A stretch of DNA of 64,000 nt, taken from Maribacter algicola (GTDB lineage Bacteria; Bacteroidota; Bacteroidia; Flavobacteriales; Flavobacteriaceae). Both the position numbers and the translations under genes were made by a program. The stretch spans positions 62,001-126,000 of the forward strand of contig NZ_QUSX01000003.1 of the NCBI RefSeq assembly GCF_003933245.1, written 5' to 3'. A model generated the notes under the pieces. That model was not told the origin of the DNA. It worked only from the letters and a program-made list of their open reading frames with translations, and did no database searches. This document shows positions 9,277 through 19,104 of this stretch, piece by piece (the stretch's first letter is position 1; each line of letters starts with the position of its first letter).

Positions 9277-9318
9277 ACCTCCGCTATTCCTAACAACCAA
9301 CTAAATATAATTTCAATC

Positions 9319-10452
9319 ATGCAAAGAAATCAATACTTCATCGTTCTTCTATTCTTATGTTATCCGTTAAAGTACATAAATGCCCAAGGCTGTGTCGCCA
9401 TACGGCATTTTTCTTCCTGTGTGGGCAGTAATCTTGAGAACAACTTGTTGAATACCGGAGATTTACAAATTGGAGTCAACTACCGTTATTTTAAATCCTT
9501 TAGACATTTTAGGGGTACTGAGGAAGAACCTGATAGACTCGCCAACAATACGGAAGTAATTAACCATTCCCATGCTTGGGACTTTTTTGCGACATATGGT
9601 ATCAGTGAAAGGGTATACGCCAGTATTACGATTCCAAAGGTTATCAATACACGGTCCTCGCTATATGAACACGGGCGCAACGAAAGGAACGTAACTTTTT
9701 CTAGGGGGCTGGCAGATATTAGGTTTGGTTTTGGCTATTGGTTATTTGATATGGAAAAATCTCCGAACGGAAATCTGGCCTTGGGTTTGGGCGTAAAACT
9801 CCCAACGGGTAACTACAACGCATCGGATATTTTTTATAATGTAGGACCCAATGGGGAACCTCAAACAAGGCCTGTGGACCAGTCCATTCAACCCGGTGAT
9901 GGAGGTTTTGGCGTTACAATCGACTTTCAATTCTATCAAAAAATAACCACAAATGTTTTTAGCTATGCAAGCGGATTTTATCTCATCAACCCTAGGGAAA
10001 CCAATGGGGTAAGGACCTTCAGGGAAACGCTGAGCCCCATTCTGCAAAACGAGGCCATTATGGCCGTACCGGACCAATATTCGCTGAGAGCCGGCCTGAG
10101 CTACAACATCTCTCCAACCTTTTCATCTTCCTTAGGTGCCCGATTTGATTGTGTCCCGGTTAAGGATTTATTCGGCGGGAACGAAGGGTTCAGAAGGCCT
10201 GGGAATGTACTCTCCGTGGATCCCGGGGTAAGTTTTATGAAAAGTAATTTTGTAATCAACCTCAATGTGCCTTTTGCGGTTCGCAGGGAACGGCCACAAA
10301 GTATCACGGACTTACAGAGCCAACAGCTTACGGGCACCCCAAGGAACGGGGATGCCGCCTTTTCCGATTATGTGATAAACCTAGGGGTTTCCTATCGTTT
10401 TGCCAATAGCAAAGTAAAAATAGCGCCAGAACTTCAAGACAGTTTTAAATAA
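9319..10452 (+). CDS. Outer-membrane beta-barrel protein, function unknown
   Basis: The 377-residue protein starts at the ATG at 9319, which gives a clean signal peptide MQRNQYFIVLLFLCYPLKYI ending at NAQ. An upstream in-frame start at 9220 would add 33 residues that run through a terminator hairpin and bury the signal peptide, so it is rejected. The mature part has alternating hydrophobic strands with many glycines and aromatics (for example FGFGYWLFDM and LALGLGVKLPTGNY) and ends with VINLGVSYRF, as in transporter-like barrels. No named family is recognised with certainty. It is 25 bp before a DoxX-like gene, so both may be one transcript controlled by the leader hairpin. Confidence 0.7.
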   Translation: MQRNQYFIVLLFLCYPLKYINAQGCVAIRHFSSCVGSNLENNLLNTGDLQIGVNYRYFKSFRHFRGTEEEPDRLANNTEVINHSHAWDFFATYGISERVYASITIPKVINTRSSLYEHGRNERNVTFSRGLADIRFGFGYWLFDMEKSPNGNLALGLGVKLPTGNYNASDIFYNVGPNGEPQTRPVDQSIQPGDGGFGVTIDFQFYQKITTNVFSYASGFYLINPRETNGVRTFRETLSPILQNEAIMAVPDQYSLRAGLSYNISPTFSSSLGARFDCVPVKDLFGGNEGFRRPGNVLSVDPGVSFMKSNFVINLNVPFAVRRERPQSITDLQSQQLTGTPRNGDAAFSDYVINLGVSYRFANSKVKIAPELQDSFK

Positions 10453-10477
10453 ATTAACCAGTCTAAATACCTGCCAA

Positions 10478-10963
10478 ATGAAAATTCAAAACATCAAAAA
10501 ACGTTATTTACAAATATCCATAGGACTTGTTTACTTATGGTTCGGGGGACTTAAATTCTTTCCTAATCTTAGTCCGGCAGAAGAACTGGCCATAAACACC
10601 ATTGACGAACTCACCTTTTCATTGATACCTTCCAATATTTCAATACTGCTTTTGGCCTTCTGGGAAGTCCTAGTAGGAGTATTTTTTCTTTTTAACCTTC
10701 AAAAAAGGGGTACGGTTCGGTTAGCGATGGTACACATGCTTCTTACGTTTACACCACTGCTTTACTTCCCGGAACTTATTTTTAATGAAGGTTTATTGAC
10801 CCTTACGCTCTTAGGGCAATATATCATCAAAAACCTGATAATCATGGGAGCTTTGGGTGTGCTTTGGATGGAAACGATAGAGGAAGAGACCCCTATCGAA
10901 AAAACAAAAGAGGAAAATATTGATCCGGAATTGTCCCTAAGAAGAATCTTTAGATTCAGATAA
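10478..10963 (+). CDS. DoxX-like integral membrane protein
   Basis: This 161-residue protein has four predicted membrane helices (about 12-27, 50-72, 80-97 and 110-127) and resembles DoxX/DUF417-like small membrane proteins: the first helix has the typical LVYLWFGGLKFFPN pattern. The cytosolic tail is acidic (EEETPIEKTKEEN) and then basic. DoxX-type proteins are linked to respiration and oxidative stress, but the exact role is unknown. It lies 25 bp after the outer-membrane protein gene. Its stop directly abuts the stop of the convergent gene at 10964. Confidence 0.6.
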   Translation: MKIQNIKKRYLQISIGLVYLWFGGLKFFPNLSPAEELAINTIDELTFSLIPSNISILLLAFWEVLVGVFFLFNLQKRGTVRLAMVHMLLTFTPLLYFPELIFNEGLLTLTLLGQYIIKNLIIMGALGVLWMETIEEETPIEKTKEENIDPELSLRRIFRFR

Positions 10964-11554
10964 TCAATTAGGTCCCACCATGATGTGCGCCCTATGGGTG
11001 CCCGGATCCATCAACCATGGCATCCCTTTGGCATGGGGTTTATCGGGCAGCCCTGTGGATTCCGTTGTAGCATAAGGAATATAGATGACATATCTGAACT
11101 GTCCGTTTGCCAGCTCCCCGGTAGTTGCGTCATAATCGGCATCCGTGCCATAATATACGTACATCATACTAGGTTCCCTGGGCATATCCAAAGTTCCCTG
11201 GGATATCTCGTTTCCCCTAATTTCCCGTATTTCCATAACATCCTTTCCTTGGGACCGGAGCTCCCGTCCCCTTTTCATAAATGGTTCCAATTTTTTAGAG
11301 TAACAGGAAACACTGATTCCTTCCTTATTGGGATCATCGGCCAAACAGACCATATTGCTTGTACCCTCACGAAGAACTACCAAGCCCCCATTCTCATTGT
11401 AGCCATAAACCATGGTATCCGTACTGCTGCCTTTGGGTACCGGTAAAATGGCCGTTTTAATCTGAATTTCCTTTGGTAAAATTTTTCCTGTTCCGTCTTG
11501 GGAAAATAGCCCTGCAAAAGAAAAAAGTGCAAGGCATACTACTATATATTTCAT
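10964..11554 (-). CDS. Secreted protein of unknown function
   Basis: This 196-residue protein starts with a signal peptide (MKYIVVCLALFSFAGLFSQ) and has no further membrane segment. The middle shows a region beginning MVYGYNENGGLVVLREGTSN and two cysteines (VCLADD and VSCYSK) that could pair. The C-terminal part has MYVYYGTDADYD, then RYVIYIPYATTESTGLP and a histidine-containing end MDPGTHRAHIMVG. The overall form suggests a periplasmic binding or enzymatic domain, but I do not recognise the family. It is a single-gene unit between convergent neighbours. Confidence 0.6.
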   Translation of the reverse strand: MKYIVVCLALFSFAGLFSQDGTGKILPKEIQIKTAILPVPKGSSTDTMVYGYNENGGLVVLREGTSNMVCLADDPNKEGISVSCYSKKLEPFMKRGRELRSQGKDVMEIREIRGNEISQGTLDMPREPSMMYVYYGTDADYDATTGELANGQFRYVIYIPYATTESTGLPDKPHAKGMPWLMDPGTHRAHIMVGPN

Positions 11555-11630
11555 AATAGGTCGATTTTATCCTTTCAAGATACAAAATAATGTGTTCAAA
11601 TTTCGTAGTCCGAAACGATGCCCAATGGCC

Positions 11631-11663
11631 TAAAACAAAAAACCAATCCTACTTTAGGATTGG
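11631..11663 (-). terminator. Intrinsic terminator of the small membrane protein gene
   Basis: On the minus strand, CCAATCCTA (11663-11655) pairs with TAGGATTGG (11651-11643) around a 3-nt loop, followed by TTTTTTGTTTT. It lies 22 bp after the stop of the gene at 11686. Confidence 0.8.
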
Positions 11664-11685
11664 TCCATCAAATGGTTTAAATTTT

Positions 11686-11883
<198 letters not shown>

Positions 11884-11958
11884 TTAGCTGATAATGATTC
11901 AACTATCGAACTTAAACACTTTGATTATTAACCCATTTGGATATCCAATGACTCCCTA

Positions 11959-14589
11959 TTATCCCAAGTTGGCAAGGCTTTTCTCCAAGGTTTCAATTTT
12001 AGCCTCGGCATCGGCCTGTTTTTTTCGTTCCATTTCAATGACCTGTTCCGGGGCGTTGTTTACAAATCTTTCGTTGGAAAGCTTTTTCTTTACCGAAATT
12101 AAAAATCCTTTGATATATTTCAATTCATCCTCTATTTTGGCTTTTTCGGCATCCACATCAATGGCACCACCCATTGGAATAAAATACTCATTGGATTTTA
12201 CCCGAAAGGACAAGGCACCATCTACCGTATCGCCCACATAGGAGATTGAGGAAAGATTTGTCAATTTACCTATAATACAATCCCAATCAGCAACCCTATT
12301 TTCCTCGTTCAACACCAAAAGTTCCAAAGATTCTTTCATGGGAATGTTCTTTTCCTTTCTAATGGTCCTTATTCCGGCTACCACTTCAGTGGTAAATTCA
12401 AAATGGCCTACAAGGGTATCATCCGCAGCATAAAGTTCAGGCCAATTGGATATGATCAAAGCTTGGGAAGGATCTCTTTCCGAAATATGCTGCCATACCT
12501 CTTCTGTTAAAAATGGCATAAAGGGATGTAATAACTTTAGGTTTTGTTCAAAAATATGGATGACTTCCTCAAAGGATTTCCTATCGATGGGTTGCTGGTA
12601 TGCGGGCTTGATAATTTCTAGCAACCAAGAGCTATAATCGTCCCAAACCAACTTGTAAATGGCCATTAAGGCATCGGAAATACGATACTTCCCAAAATGG
12701 TCCTCGATTTCCTTCAAGGTTTGGTTGAACTTTGCCTTGTACCATTCGATTCCTAGTTTGGATGCATCCGGTTGTGGCAGATCCGCTACTTCCCACCCTT
12801 TCAAAAGACGGAACCCGTTCCAAATCTTATTGGCGAAATTCTTTCCTTGCTGACACAGATCTTCATCGAACATTAAATCGTTGCCGGCGGCGGAACTTAG
12901 CAACAATCCCACCCTAACTCCATCTGCACCATACTCCTTGATTAATTGTAAGGCATCTGGGGAGTTTCCCAGTTGCTTGGACATTTTACGGCGCTGCTTA
13001 TCCCGTACCAAACCAGTGAAATAAACGTTTTCAAACGGTCTGGAATCCCGGTATTCATAACCGGCAATGATCATACGTGCCACCCAAAAGAAAATAATAT
13101 CAGGTCCTGTGACCAGGTCATTGGTAGGATAATAATAATTTACCTCGTCATTTTCCGGTTCCAAAATTCCATTGAACACACTTATGGGCCATAACCACGA
13201 AGAAAACCAGGTGTCCAGAACATCTGCGTCCTGTTTTAAATCTGTCAAGGCCAGATTTTTGTTTCCAGATTTTTTCTTGGCCCTTGCCAATGCATCTTCC
13301 TCATCCATAGCCACCACGAAATCTTCCTGACCATCACCAAAATAGTAGGCCGGAATGCGTTGTCCCCACCAAAGCTGTCGTGAAATGTTCCAATCCCGAA
13401 TATTTTCCATCCAATGTCGGTAGGTATTATCGAACCTTTTTGGGAAAAACTTAATTTCCTCCGATTCTAAAACTGCCCTTATGGCAGGTTTTACCAATTC
13501 CTCCATTTTTAAGAACCACTGATCGGACAACCGGGGCTCTATCACTGCTTTTGTGCGTTCTGAGGTCCCTACTTTATTGAGATGTTGTTCCGTTTTTACC
13601 AAAAACCCCTTTTCCTCCAATTCCTTGGCTATTTCCTTTCGTACGACAAAACGGTCCTTGCCCTCATAGTGCAGACCAAAGGAATTTAGCGTTGCATCGT
13701 CATTAAAAATATCAACGGTTTCCAAGTTGTGCTTCTCCCCCAAAGCCTTGTCGTTCACATCGTGGGCCGGAGTTACTTTTAAACAACCTGTTCCAAATTC
13801 AATATCCACGTAATCATCCTCTATAATGGGTATTACCCTATTGCACAGAGGCACAATGGCCTTTTTTCCCTTTAAATGGGCGTAGCGTTCGTCGTTGGGA
13901 TTGATACAAATGGCCGTATCCCCAAGGATCGTTTCCGGTCTGGTAGTTGCTATCGTTACTTTTTTGTCTGACCCCTCAATGGAATACTCCAAATAATATA
14001 ACAAGCCTTGTTTCTCTTCATAGATTACCTCCTCATCGGATAAAGTGGTCTTGGCCTCTGGGTCCCAATTGACCATTCTGTATCCCCTGTAAATAAGTCC
14101 CTTTTCATAAAGATCAACGAATACTTTGATAACGCTTTCATAGCGCACTTTATCCATGGTAAAGGCCGTTCTGTCCCAATCACAGGAACAACCTAACTTT
14201 TTGAGCTGTTCAAGGATAACACCACCGTATTCATGCGTCCAATCCCAAGCATGTTTAAGAAATTCCTCCCTAGAAATCTCGCTTTTATGGATTCCCTGTT
14301 CTTTAAGCTTGGCCACAACCTTGGCTTCGGTTGCAATGGATGCATGGTCAGTTCCAGGTACCCAACAAGCATTTTTTCCCTTCAAGCGGGCCCTTCTTAT
14401 CAATACATCCTGTATCGTATTATTCAGCATGTGCCCCATGTGAAGCACCCCTGTCACATTGGGAGGCGGAATTACAATGGTATAGGCTTCTCTTTCATCG
14501 GGAGTGGAATGAAAGTAATTATGTTGCATCCAGTAATCGTACCAACGATTTTCTACCTGAATTGGCTCATATTTTGATGGAATTTCCAT
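11959..14589 (-). CDS. valS: Valyl-tRNA synthetase
   Basis: ValS charges tRNA-Val. From the ATG at 14589 ([20 protein letters not shown]) the protein has 876 residues, the usual length for the family; an upstream in-frame start at 14688 would add 33 atypical residues across the promoter and is rejected. The class I signatures are HMGH at 50-53 and KMSKQ at 535-539. The editing domain lies between them, with [13 protein letters not shown]. The C-terminal 65 residues form the lysine/glutamate-rich coiled-coil tRNA arm typical of ValS. A promoter is visible at 14686-14715, back to back with that of the DUF1573 gene. Confidence 0.97.
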   Translation of the reverse strand: MEIPSKYEPIQVENRWYDYWMQHNYFHSTPDEREAYTIVIPPPNVTGVLHMGHMLNNTIQDVLIRRARLKGKNACWVPGTDHASIATEAKVVAKLKEQGIHKSEISREEFLKHAWDWTHEYGGVILEQLKKLGCSCDWDRTAFTMDKVRYESVIKVFVDLYEKGLIYRGYRMVNWDPEAKTTLSDEEVIYEEKQGLLYYLEYSIEGSDKKVTIATTRPETILGDTAICINPNDERYAHLKGKKAIVPLCNRVIPIIEDDYVDIEFGTGCLKVTPAHDVNDKALGEKHNLETVDIFNDDATLNSFGLHYEGKDRFVVRKEIAKELEEKGFLVKTEQHLNKVGTSERTKAVIEPRLSDQWFLKMEELVKPAIRAVLESEEIKFFPKRFDNTYRHWMENIRDWNISRQLWWGQRIPAYYFGDGQEDFVVAMDEEDALARAKKKSGNKNLALTDLKQDADVLDTWFSSWLWPISVFNGILEPENDEVNYYYPTNDLVTGPDIIFFWVARMIIAGYEYRDSRPFENVYFTGLVRDKQRRKMSKQLGNSPDALQLIKEYGADGVRVGLLLSSAAGNDLMFDEDLCQQGKNFANKIWNGFRLLKGWEVADLPQPDASKLGIEWYKAKFNQTLKEIEDHFGKYRISDALMAIYKLVWDDYSSWLLEIIKPAYQQPIDRKSFEEVIHIFEQNLKLLHPFMPFLTEEVWQHISERDPSQALIISNWPELYAADDTLVGHFEFTTEVVAGIRTIRKEKNIPMKESLELLVLNEENRVADWDCIIGKLTNLSSISYVGDTVDGALSFRVKSNEYFIPMGGAIDVDAEKAKIEDELKYIKGFLISVKKKLSNERFVNNAPEQVIEMERKKQADAEAKIETLEKSLANLG

Positions 14590-14685
14590 TTTTGGAACAG
14601 TTTTTGAATTGAGTTGGGAGGAAAAAACAAAACGGAATAGATATTTATTATATCCGTACCGTTTTTTCCAAAATAAAATACGAAA

Positions 14686-14715
14686 CAAAAATAAGTAACG
14701 TTAGAGTATAACAAA
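14686..14715 (-). promoter_or_regulatory. Promoter of valS
   Basis: On the minus strand TTTG (14715-14712) is followed after 18 nt by TATTTTTG (14693-14686), matching the TAnnTTTG consensus. Predicted start of transcription is near 14679, leaving a leader of about 90 nt. Confidence 0.55.
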
Positions 14716-14720
14716 AGGAT

Positions 14721-14751
14721 TTTGGAGTTGTTCTGAAAAGAATTAATTTTG
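14721..14751 (+). promoter_or_regulatory. Promoter of the DUF1573 gene
   Basis: TTTG (14721-14724), exactly 19 nt, then TAATTTTG (14744-14751): a full match to the flavobacterial TTTG-N19-21-TAnnTTTG promoter. It lies 20 nt before the start at 14772 and only a few bp from the divergent valS promoter. Confidence 0.75.
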
Positions 14752-14771
14752 AAGTTCATCCTAAATTAAAA

Positions 14772-15164
14772 ATGATGAAAAAAATTGTACTTGTATTGTT
14801 TGTCGGATTGGTTACAATGAGCTTAAAGGCCCAAGATAACGCGGCAAAAATTGAGTTTAAATCGGAAACCGTGGATTACGGTGAAATCGAAAAAGGTACG
14901 GACGGTGTTCGTGTGTTTGAATTCACTAATACAGGAAGTGCCCCTTTGATTATAAGTGATGTACGTTCTAGCTGTGGATGTACGATTCCTAAAAAACCGG
15001 AAGACCCAATCATGCCAGGCAAAACCGGTGAAATCCAGGTAAAATATGATACCAATCGTGTTGGACCCATAAGAAAGGCGATTACCGTAACTTCTAATGC
15101 GGATACCCCAACAAAGATTTTAAAGATTAAAGGGGAAGTAAAAGCCACAAGTGGAACCAAGTAA
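14772..15164 (+). CDS. DUF1573 secreted protein (ASH-like Ig fold)
   Basis: This 130-residue protein has a signal peptide (MMKKIVLVLFVGLVTMSLKAQ) and one DUF1573 domain: strands FKSETVDYGEIEKG, VRVFEFTNTGSAPLIIS, then the hallmark SSCGCTIPK, GEIQVKYDTNRVGP and a final KGEV strand. DUF1573 domains are small immunoglobulin-like folds, common in Bacteroidota as stand-alone periplasmic proteins, with no settled function. The translation start is ATGATG (14772 or 14775). It has its own strong promoter and a terminator at 15188-15214, so it is monocistronic. Confidence 0.88.
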   Translation: MMKKIVLVLFVGLVTMSLKAQDNAAKIEFKSETVDYGEIEKGTDGVRVFEFTNTGSAPLIISDVRSSCGCTIPKKPEDPIMPGKTGEIQVKYDTNRVGPIRKAITVTSNADTPTKILKIKGEVKATSGTK

Positions 15165-15187
15165 CCCCTAATTCCAAAAGAATTCAA

Positions 15188-15214
15188 AGCCCTCCCAATA
15201 CGTGAGGGCTTTTT
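15188..15214 (+). terminator. Intrinsic terminator after DUF1573
   Basis: AGCCCTC (15188-15194) pairs with GAGGGCT (15204-15210) and is followed by TTTTATTT. It overlaps the stop codon of the convergent gene at 15213 and, read on the minus strand, is followed by a short T run, so it may work in both directions. Confidence 0.75.
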
Positions 15215-16544
15215 ATTTGAAGAGGTCTTTCAGGACAAAACTGAACAACAAATTGCTATTGGCCCTTTCCACAAGTACTTTTACCCTTTTGCCTTCCTTT
15301 TCATTTAACATTTCCATAATTTCCTGAATCCTATACCGGTGTATTCTTTTCCCATTGACCGCCAAAATTATATCCCCTTCCTGTAATCCTGCCGAATGCG
15401 CCGGACTACCGGATCGAATACCGGAAACCACAATTTCAGGCACAAGACTTAATCGGGTTGCGCCTTCCAGCAAAATTTGTACGTTCCCATAAGAGCGATG
15501 GTCGCTTTCCACGATTCCATTCACATCGGCTATTCTTTCGGATACATATCGTACCCCGGCATGTTGTAGGTCAATGCCGCTTACATTGTAATGAAATGGT
15601 TTTTTGAAGTTTGAATTTTTTCGAAGACTGATTTTGCCGTTAGGATAATCAAAAACAATATTAAATCGCTTTAGCATTTCACCGCCAAAACTACCGTTTC
15701 TATTTCCCAAATCCTTAATGCTACTATAAGAGAGCATATCAGGAAAAGCTGCTTTTGCATCGGATAGATCAAAATCACCAATTCTGATTGCTTCCACCTT
15801 GGTTCTCTTGCCAAAAATATCACCAGCCAGACCCTTTCCCAAATAATCCTCATAATAATCCTTGGGCAATTTTATCCGTTCATCCTCAAAGAGCCAAATT
15901 GCATCACTACTACCTGTATCCAATAACATCTTAATGGGAATATCCTTGGCTCCCTTTAAGGAAACATGGGCATTCATATAAGCCTTTCTGTTGATAATAT
16001 CCACTTGGAGCGTTTCAAAGCGGTTTCCCAATTTTGGTCCCGCACTTTCGGGGTTATAGAACTTGATTGTCTTGCCGGAATAATTGATATCGACTAGAAA
16101 ATCCCTAAATAGATCATACCCTATTATTCCATGAATGGGAACTCCCAAACTTGGGGAAAAATTGATTCCTGCATCCAGCACAACATATAGTTTTTGAGAA
16201 AAATTCCGAACATTCCCCAACTTAAAGTAATTTCCCTGCGAGCTCAACGCACTTATGGGTTCCCCTTCGCCCAGCCCGTTAATGGTGATTTCAGATACAT
16301 TCTTTAATTCCAAGGAGTCTTTGTTGGCAAGATTGAACAATATTGGGGTGCTTACACCAGAATCCAAGACAAAGGACAATTGGGTTCCATTGACATCGAT
16401 TGGAATAACAATCAGGTTGTTTATCAACTCAAACCTGATTTTCTCAAACCTTTGATTATCGGGAAGGAAATAGCCCTGTGCAACGCCGTAGATTGGCAGT
16501 ACCAGTAACAGAATAAGAAAAAAATGTTTGATTTCTGCTAACAT
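15213..16544 (-). CDS. Periplasmic retropepsin-like aspartyl protease with PDZ domain
   Basis: This 443-residue protein has a signal peptide (MLAEIKHFFLILLLVLPIYG, then VAQ). Two aspartyl-protease-type motifs are seen: LDSGVSTP with Asp61 and LLDTGSSDAIW with Asp209, consistent with a two-lobed pepsin/retropepsin-like arrangement in one chain. The C-terminal 90 residues form a PDZ domain (GIRSGSPAHSAGLQEGDIIL, then VNGKR). Such proteins are common in Bacteroidota and are presumed envelope proteases; no substrate is known. A candidate promoter box lies at 16579-16586. Confidence 0.82.
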   Translation of the reverse strand: MLAEIKHFFLILLLVLPIYGVAQGYFLPDNQRFEKIRFELINNLIVIPIDVNGTQLSFVLDSGVSTPILFNLANKDSLELKNVSEITINGLGEGEPISALSSQGNYFKLGNVRNFSQKLYVVLDAGINFSPSLGVPIHGIIGYDLFRDFLVDINYSGKTIKFYNPESAGPKLGNRFETLQVDIINRKAYMNAHVSLKGAKDIPIKMLLDTGSSDAIWLFEDERIKLPKDYYEDYLGKGLAGDIFGKRTKVEAIRIGDFDLSDAKAAFPDMLSYSSIKDLGNRNGSFGGEMLKRFNIVFDYPNGKISLRKNSNFKKPFHYNVSGIDLQHAGVRYVSERIADVNGIVESDHRSYGNVQILLEGATRLSLVPEIVVSGIRSGSPAHSAGLQEGDIILAVNGKRIHRYRIQEIMEMLNEKEGKRVKVLVERANSNLLFSFVLKDLFK

Positions 16545-16578
16545 ATTCGTTTACAATTGATTGACATTCATCAAGATA

Positions 16579-16586
16579 CAAAATTA
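16579..16586 (-). promoter_or_regulatory. -7 box for the aspartyl protease gene
   Basis: The minus strand reads TAATTTTG, a match to TAnnTTTG, 35 nt before the start at 16544. No TTTG -33 box is seen at the expected distance. Confidence 0.35.
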
Positions 16587-16693
16587 TTATTTCACCCACC
16601 TGAATTTTAACATTCCTAAAAAAACCGGAAATAAACCGTCCATAAATTGTAGATTACCCAATCATTCACCAATTTTGCCAAAAAGTAATTTGT

Positions 16694-17884
16694 ATGCCTA
16701 AGATTTCCCAAAAAGGGCTGGCCATGCCGCAATCCCCCATTAGAAAATTGGTTCCCTTTGCGGAAAGTGCCAAAAAAAAAGGTGCAACCGTGATCCATCT
16801 GAATATTGGACAACCTGATATTAGGACCCCTCAAATTGCCTTGGATGCGGTTAAAAAAAACAATATTAAGGTGTTGGAGTACAGCAGGACGGAGGGTTCT
16901 GAAAGTTACAGGGAGAAAATAGCGGCCTACTACCATAAGAATCAAATCGAGGTTACGGCCAATGATATTATAGTTACCACTGGCGGTTCCGAAGCACTTT
17001 CCTTTGCCATGGGAAGTATAGCGGATACGGATGATGAAGTTATCATTCCAGAACCATTCTATGCCAACTACAATGGTTTTGCCACGGCAAGCGGTATTAA
17101 GGTGGTTCCGGTTGTATCCAAAATCGAGAATAACTTTGCACTGCCGCCCATAGAGGATTTTGAAAAATTGATTACAGCCAAAACAAAGGCAATTCTCATT
17201 TGCAATCCTGGCAATCCCACAGGCTACCTGTATAGCGAGGAGGAAATCAAAAAGCTGGCAAAAATCGTAGTAGAGCATGATTTATTTCTTATTGCCGATG
17301 AGGTATACAGAGAGTTCGTGTACGACGACAGGCAGCACTATTCCATTCTACAGGAACCATCTTTGGCGAATCATGGGATCATAGTGGATTCAGTCTCCAA
17401 AAGATATAGTATGTGCGGAGCCCGTATTGGCTTCCTGGTATCAAAGAACCAAGAGGTAATCTCAACGGCCATAAAATTTGCACAGGCAAGACTTTCCCCC
17501 CCAACCTATGCCCAAATAGCGAGCGAAGCTGCTTTGGAAACACCCCAAAGTTATTTTGACGAGGTAAAAACGGAATATGAGTCCAGAAGGAACCTGCTGA
17601 TTTCCGAACTTGAAAAACTGGACGGCGTAGTGGTGGCCAAACCACAAGGAGCCTTTTATTGCATCGCGGAACTTCCCATTGAGGATGCGGACGATTTTGC
17701 CCAATGGTTATTGGAGGATTTTAGGGTTGATAATGAAACTGTCATGGTAGCTCCCGCTGCGGGGTTTTATGCCACGGAAGGACTTGGCAAGAACCAAATA
17801 CGGATTGCCTACGTTCTCGACCGTCCCACCCTTAAAAGGGCCGTTCACATTCTGGGCGAGGCACTTAAAACCTACATCGGTTGA
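16694..17884 (+). CDS. Class I/II pyridoxal-phosphate aminotransferase
   Basis: This 396-residue enzyme belongs to the fold-type I aspartate aminotransferase family. The PLP-binding lysine is Lys236 in DSVSKRYSMCGARIGF. Other family landmarks are GGSEAL near residue 98, CNPGNPTGYLYS near 172, IADEVYREFVYD near 200, and the C-terminal substrate arginine in NQIRIAYV. The amino-acid substrate cannot be fixed from sequence; the group includes aspartate, tyrosine and methionine aminotransferases. TTG at 16647 and CAATTTTG at 16670 form a plausible but imperfect promoter. Its stop codon overlaps the start of murB by 1 bp (TGATG), so the two are translationally coupled. Confidence 0.9.
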   Translation: MPKISQKGLAMPQSPIRKLVPFAESAKKKGATVIHLNIGQPDIRTPQIALDAVKKNNIKVLEYSRTEGSESYREKIAAYYHKNQIEVTANDIIVTTGGSEALSFAMGSIADTDDEVIIPEPFYANYNGFATASGIKVVPVVSKIENNFALPPIEDFEKLITAKTKAILICNPGNPTGYLYSEEEIKKLAKIVVEHDLFLIADEVYREFVYDDRQHYSILQEPSLANHGIIVDSVSKRYSMCGARIGFLVSKNQEVISTAIKFAQARLSPPTYAQIASEAALETPQSYFDEVKTEYESRRNLLISELEKLDGVVVAKPQGAFYCIAELPIEDADDFAQWLLEDFRVDNETVMVAPAAGFYATEGLGKNQIRIAYVLDRPTLKRAVHILGEALKTYIG

Positions 17885-18900
17885 TGGAAATATACAAGAA
17901 TTATTCCCTAAAGGACTACAATACCTTTGGTATTGATGCCAAGGCAAAATTCTTTATTGAAATAAACTCGGTTCAAGAACTCCAGGACATTCTGGCCGAT
18001 GACACTTATCAAAATAAATTTATCTTGGGTGGTGGAAGCAATATGCTAATCACACAGGATATAGATGCCTTGGTCATCTATGTCAACATAAAAGGGATTC
18101 ATATTCAAAATGAGGATGAGGACTTTGTAAAAATTAAGGTAATGGCCGGTGAAAACTGGCATGAAATGGTGTTATGGACCCTTGAAAATAATTTTGGAGG
18201 TCTTGAAAATATGTCTTTGATACCAGGAAATACGGGTACCGCACCCATTCAGAACATTGGTGCCTATGGAGTGGAGCTAAAGGATGTTTTTGTAAGTTGC
18301 GAGGCCATACGAATGGCAGACCAAAAGTTGGTACATTTTACAAAGGAAGAGTGCCAATTTGGGTACAGGGATTCCTTTTTTAAGAACGAAGGAAAGGATC
18401 AGTACGTGATTACTTCGGTAACATTAAAGCTTACCAAAAAGAACCACGTACTAAATACGAACTACGGTGCCATTAGCGAGGAATTGGCAAGGAACAACAA
18501 CATGGACCCAAGTATAGTCGACATCTCGAACGCTGTCATAACTATTAGAAACAGTAAATTGCCCAACCCAAAGGAATTGGGCAATAGCGGAAGCTTTTTT
18601 AAGAATCCTGTCATATCCAAGGAAGTATTTGAGGATTTCATCGCTAAAAACCCTGAAGCTCCCTTTTATAAAGTTTCGGAAGAAGAATTTAAAATTCCTG
18701 CAGGTTGGCTCATTGAACAAAGTGGCTATAAGGGCAAACGGTTCGGAGATGCCGGGGTACACAAGAAACAAGCGTTGGTTTTGGTGAATTATGGCAATGC
18801 TAAAGGGCTTGATATTTTAAATTTGGCCCATAAAATTATTGCGGATGTGAAGTCTAAATTCGGCATTACCATTCAACCCGAGGTTAATCTAATAAAATAA
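17884..18900 (+). CDS. murB: UDP-N-acetylenolpyruvoylglucosamine reductase
   Basis: MurB reduces UDP-GlcNAc-enolpyruvate to UDP-MurNAc, an early step of peptidoglycan synthesis. The 338-residue protein has the FAD-binding motifs GGGSNML near residue 50 and PGNTGTAPIQNIGAYG near 115, the type I MurB segment FGYRDSFFK, the proton-donor serine in GNSGSFFKNP, and the C-terminal AGWLIEQSGYKG and final glutamate in QPEVNL. The ATG at 17884 is preferred over an in-frame TTG at 17881 because it overlaps the aminotransferase stop as TGATG. A 10-bp hairpin overlaps its stop codon. Confidence 0.96.
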   Translation: MEIYKNYSLKDYNTFGIDAKAKFFIEINSVQELQDILADDTYQNKFILGGGSNMLITQDIDALVIYVNIKGIHIQNEDEDFVKIKVMAGENWHEMVLWTLENNFGGLENMSLIPGNTGTAPIQNIGAYGVELKDVFVSCEAIRMADQKLVHFTKEECQFGYRDSFFKNEGKDQYVITSVTLKLTKKNHVLNTNYGAISEELARNNNMDPSIVDISNAVITIRNSKLPNPKELGNSGSFFKNPVISKEVFEDFIAKNPEAPFYKVSEEEFKIPAGWLIEQSGYKGKRFGDAGVHKKQALVLVNYGNAKGLDILNLAHKIIADVKSKFGITIQPEVNLIK

Positions 18901-18926
18901 CCCCTAGAATAAAATCCTAGGGGTTA
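18898..18926 (+). terminator. Hairpin at the end of murB, without T tract
   Basis: TAACCCCTAG (18898-18907, including the stop codon) pairs perfectly with CTAGGGGTTA (18917-18926). The following bases are TACCAAACC, with no T run, so it may stabilise the 3' end rather than terminate. Confidence 0.45.
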
Positions 18927-19104
18927 TACCAAACCAAACTAACCAAAAACTAAGTGGCAGTTACCAGCTGCTCACTTATAACATAATTTTTTAGATAACG
19001 CCGCTTTAGCAATCAATTTTATAAATTAGCGTTTATGGATATACGGACTGAAACCTTTCCTTGGATCTTGCAAATCAAAATAAAATAAGCATCCTCTAAT
19101 CGCT

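Noticed and set aside
9220..9318. N-terminal extension of the outer-membrane protein frame
   Set aside because: It runs through a terminator hairpin and would bury the signal peptide that begins at the ATG at 9319.
14590..14688. Upstream extension of valS by 33 codons
   Set aside because: It covers the promoter region and encodes residues unlike ValS; the family start is the ATG at 14589.
16616..17278. 220-codon antisense frame opposite the aminotransferase
   Set aside because: The sense strand encodes a clear PLP enzyme with the catalytic lysine; the antisense protein has no family features.
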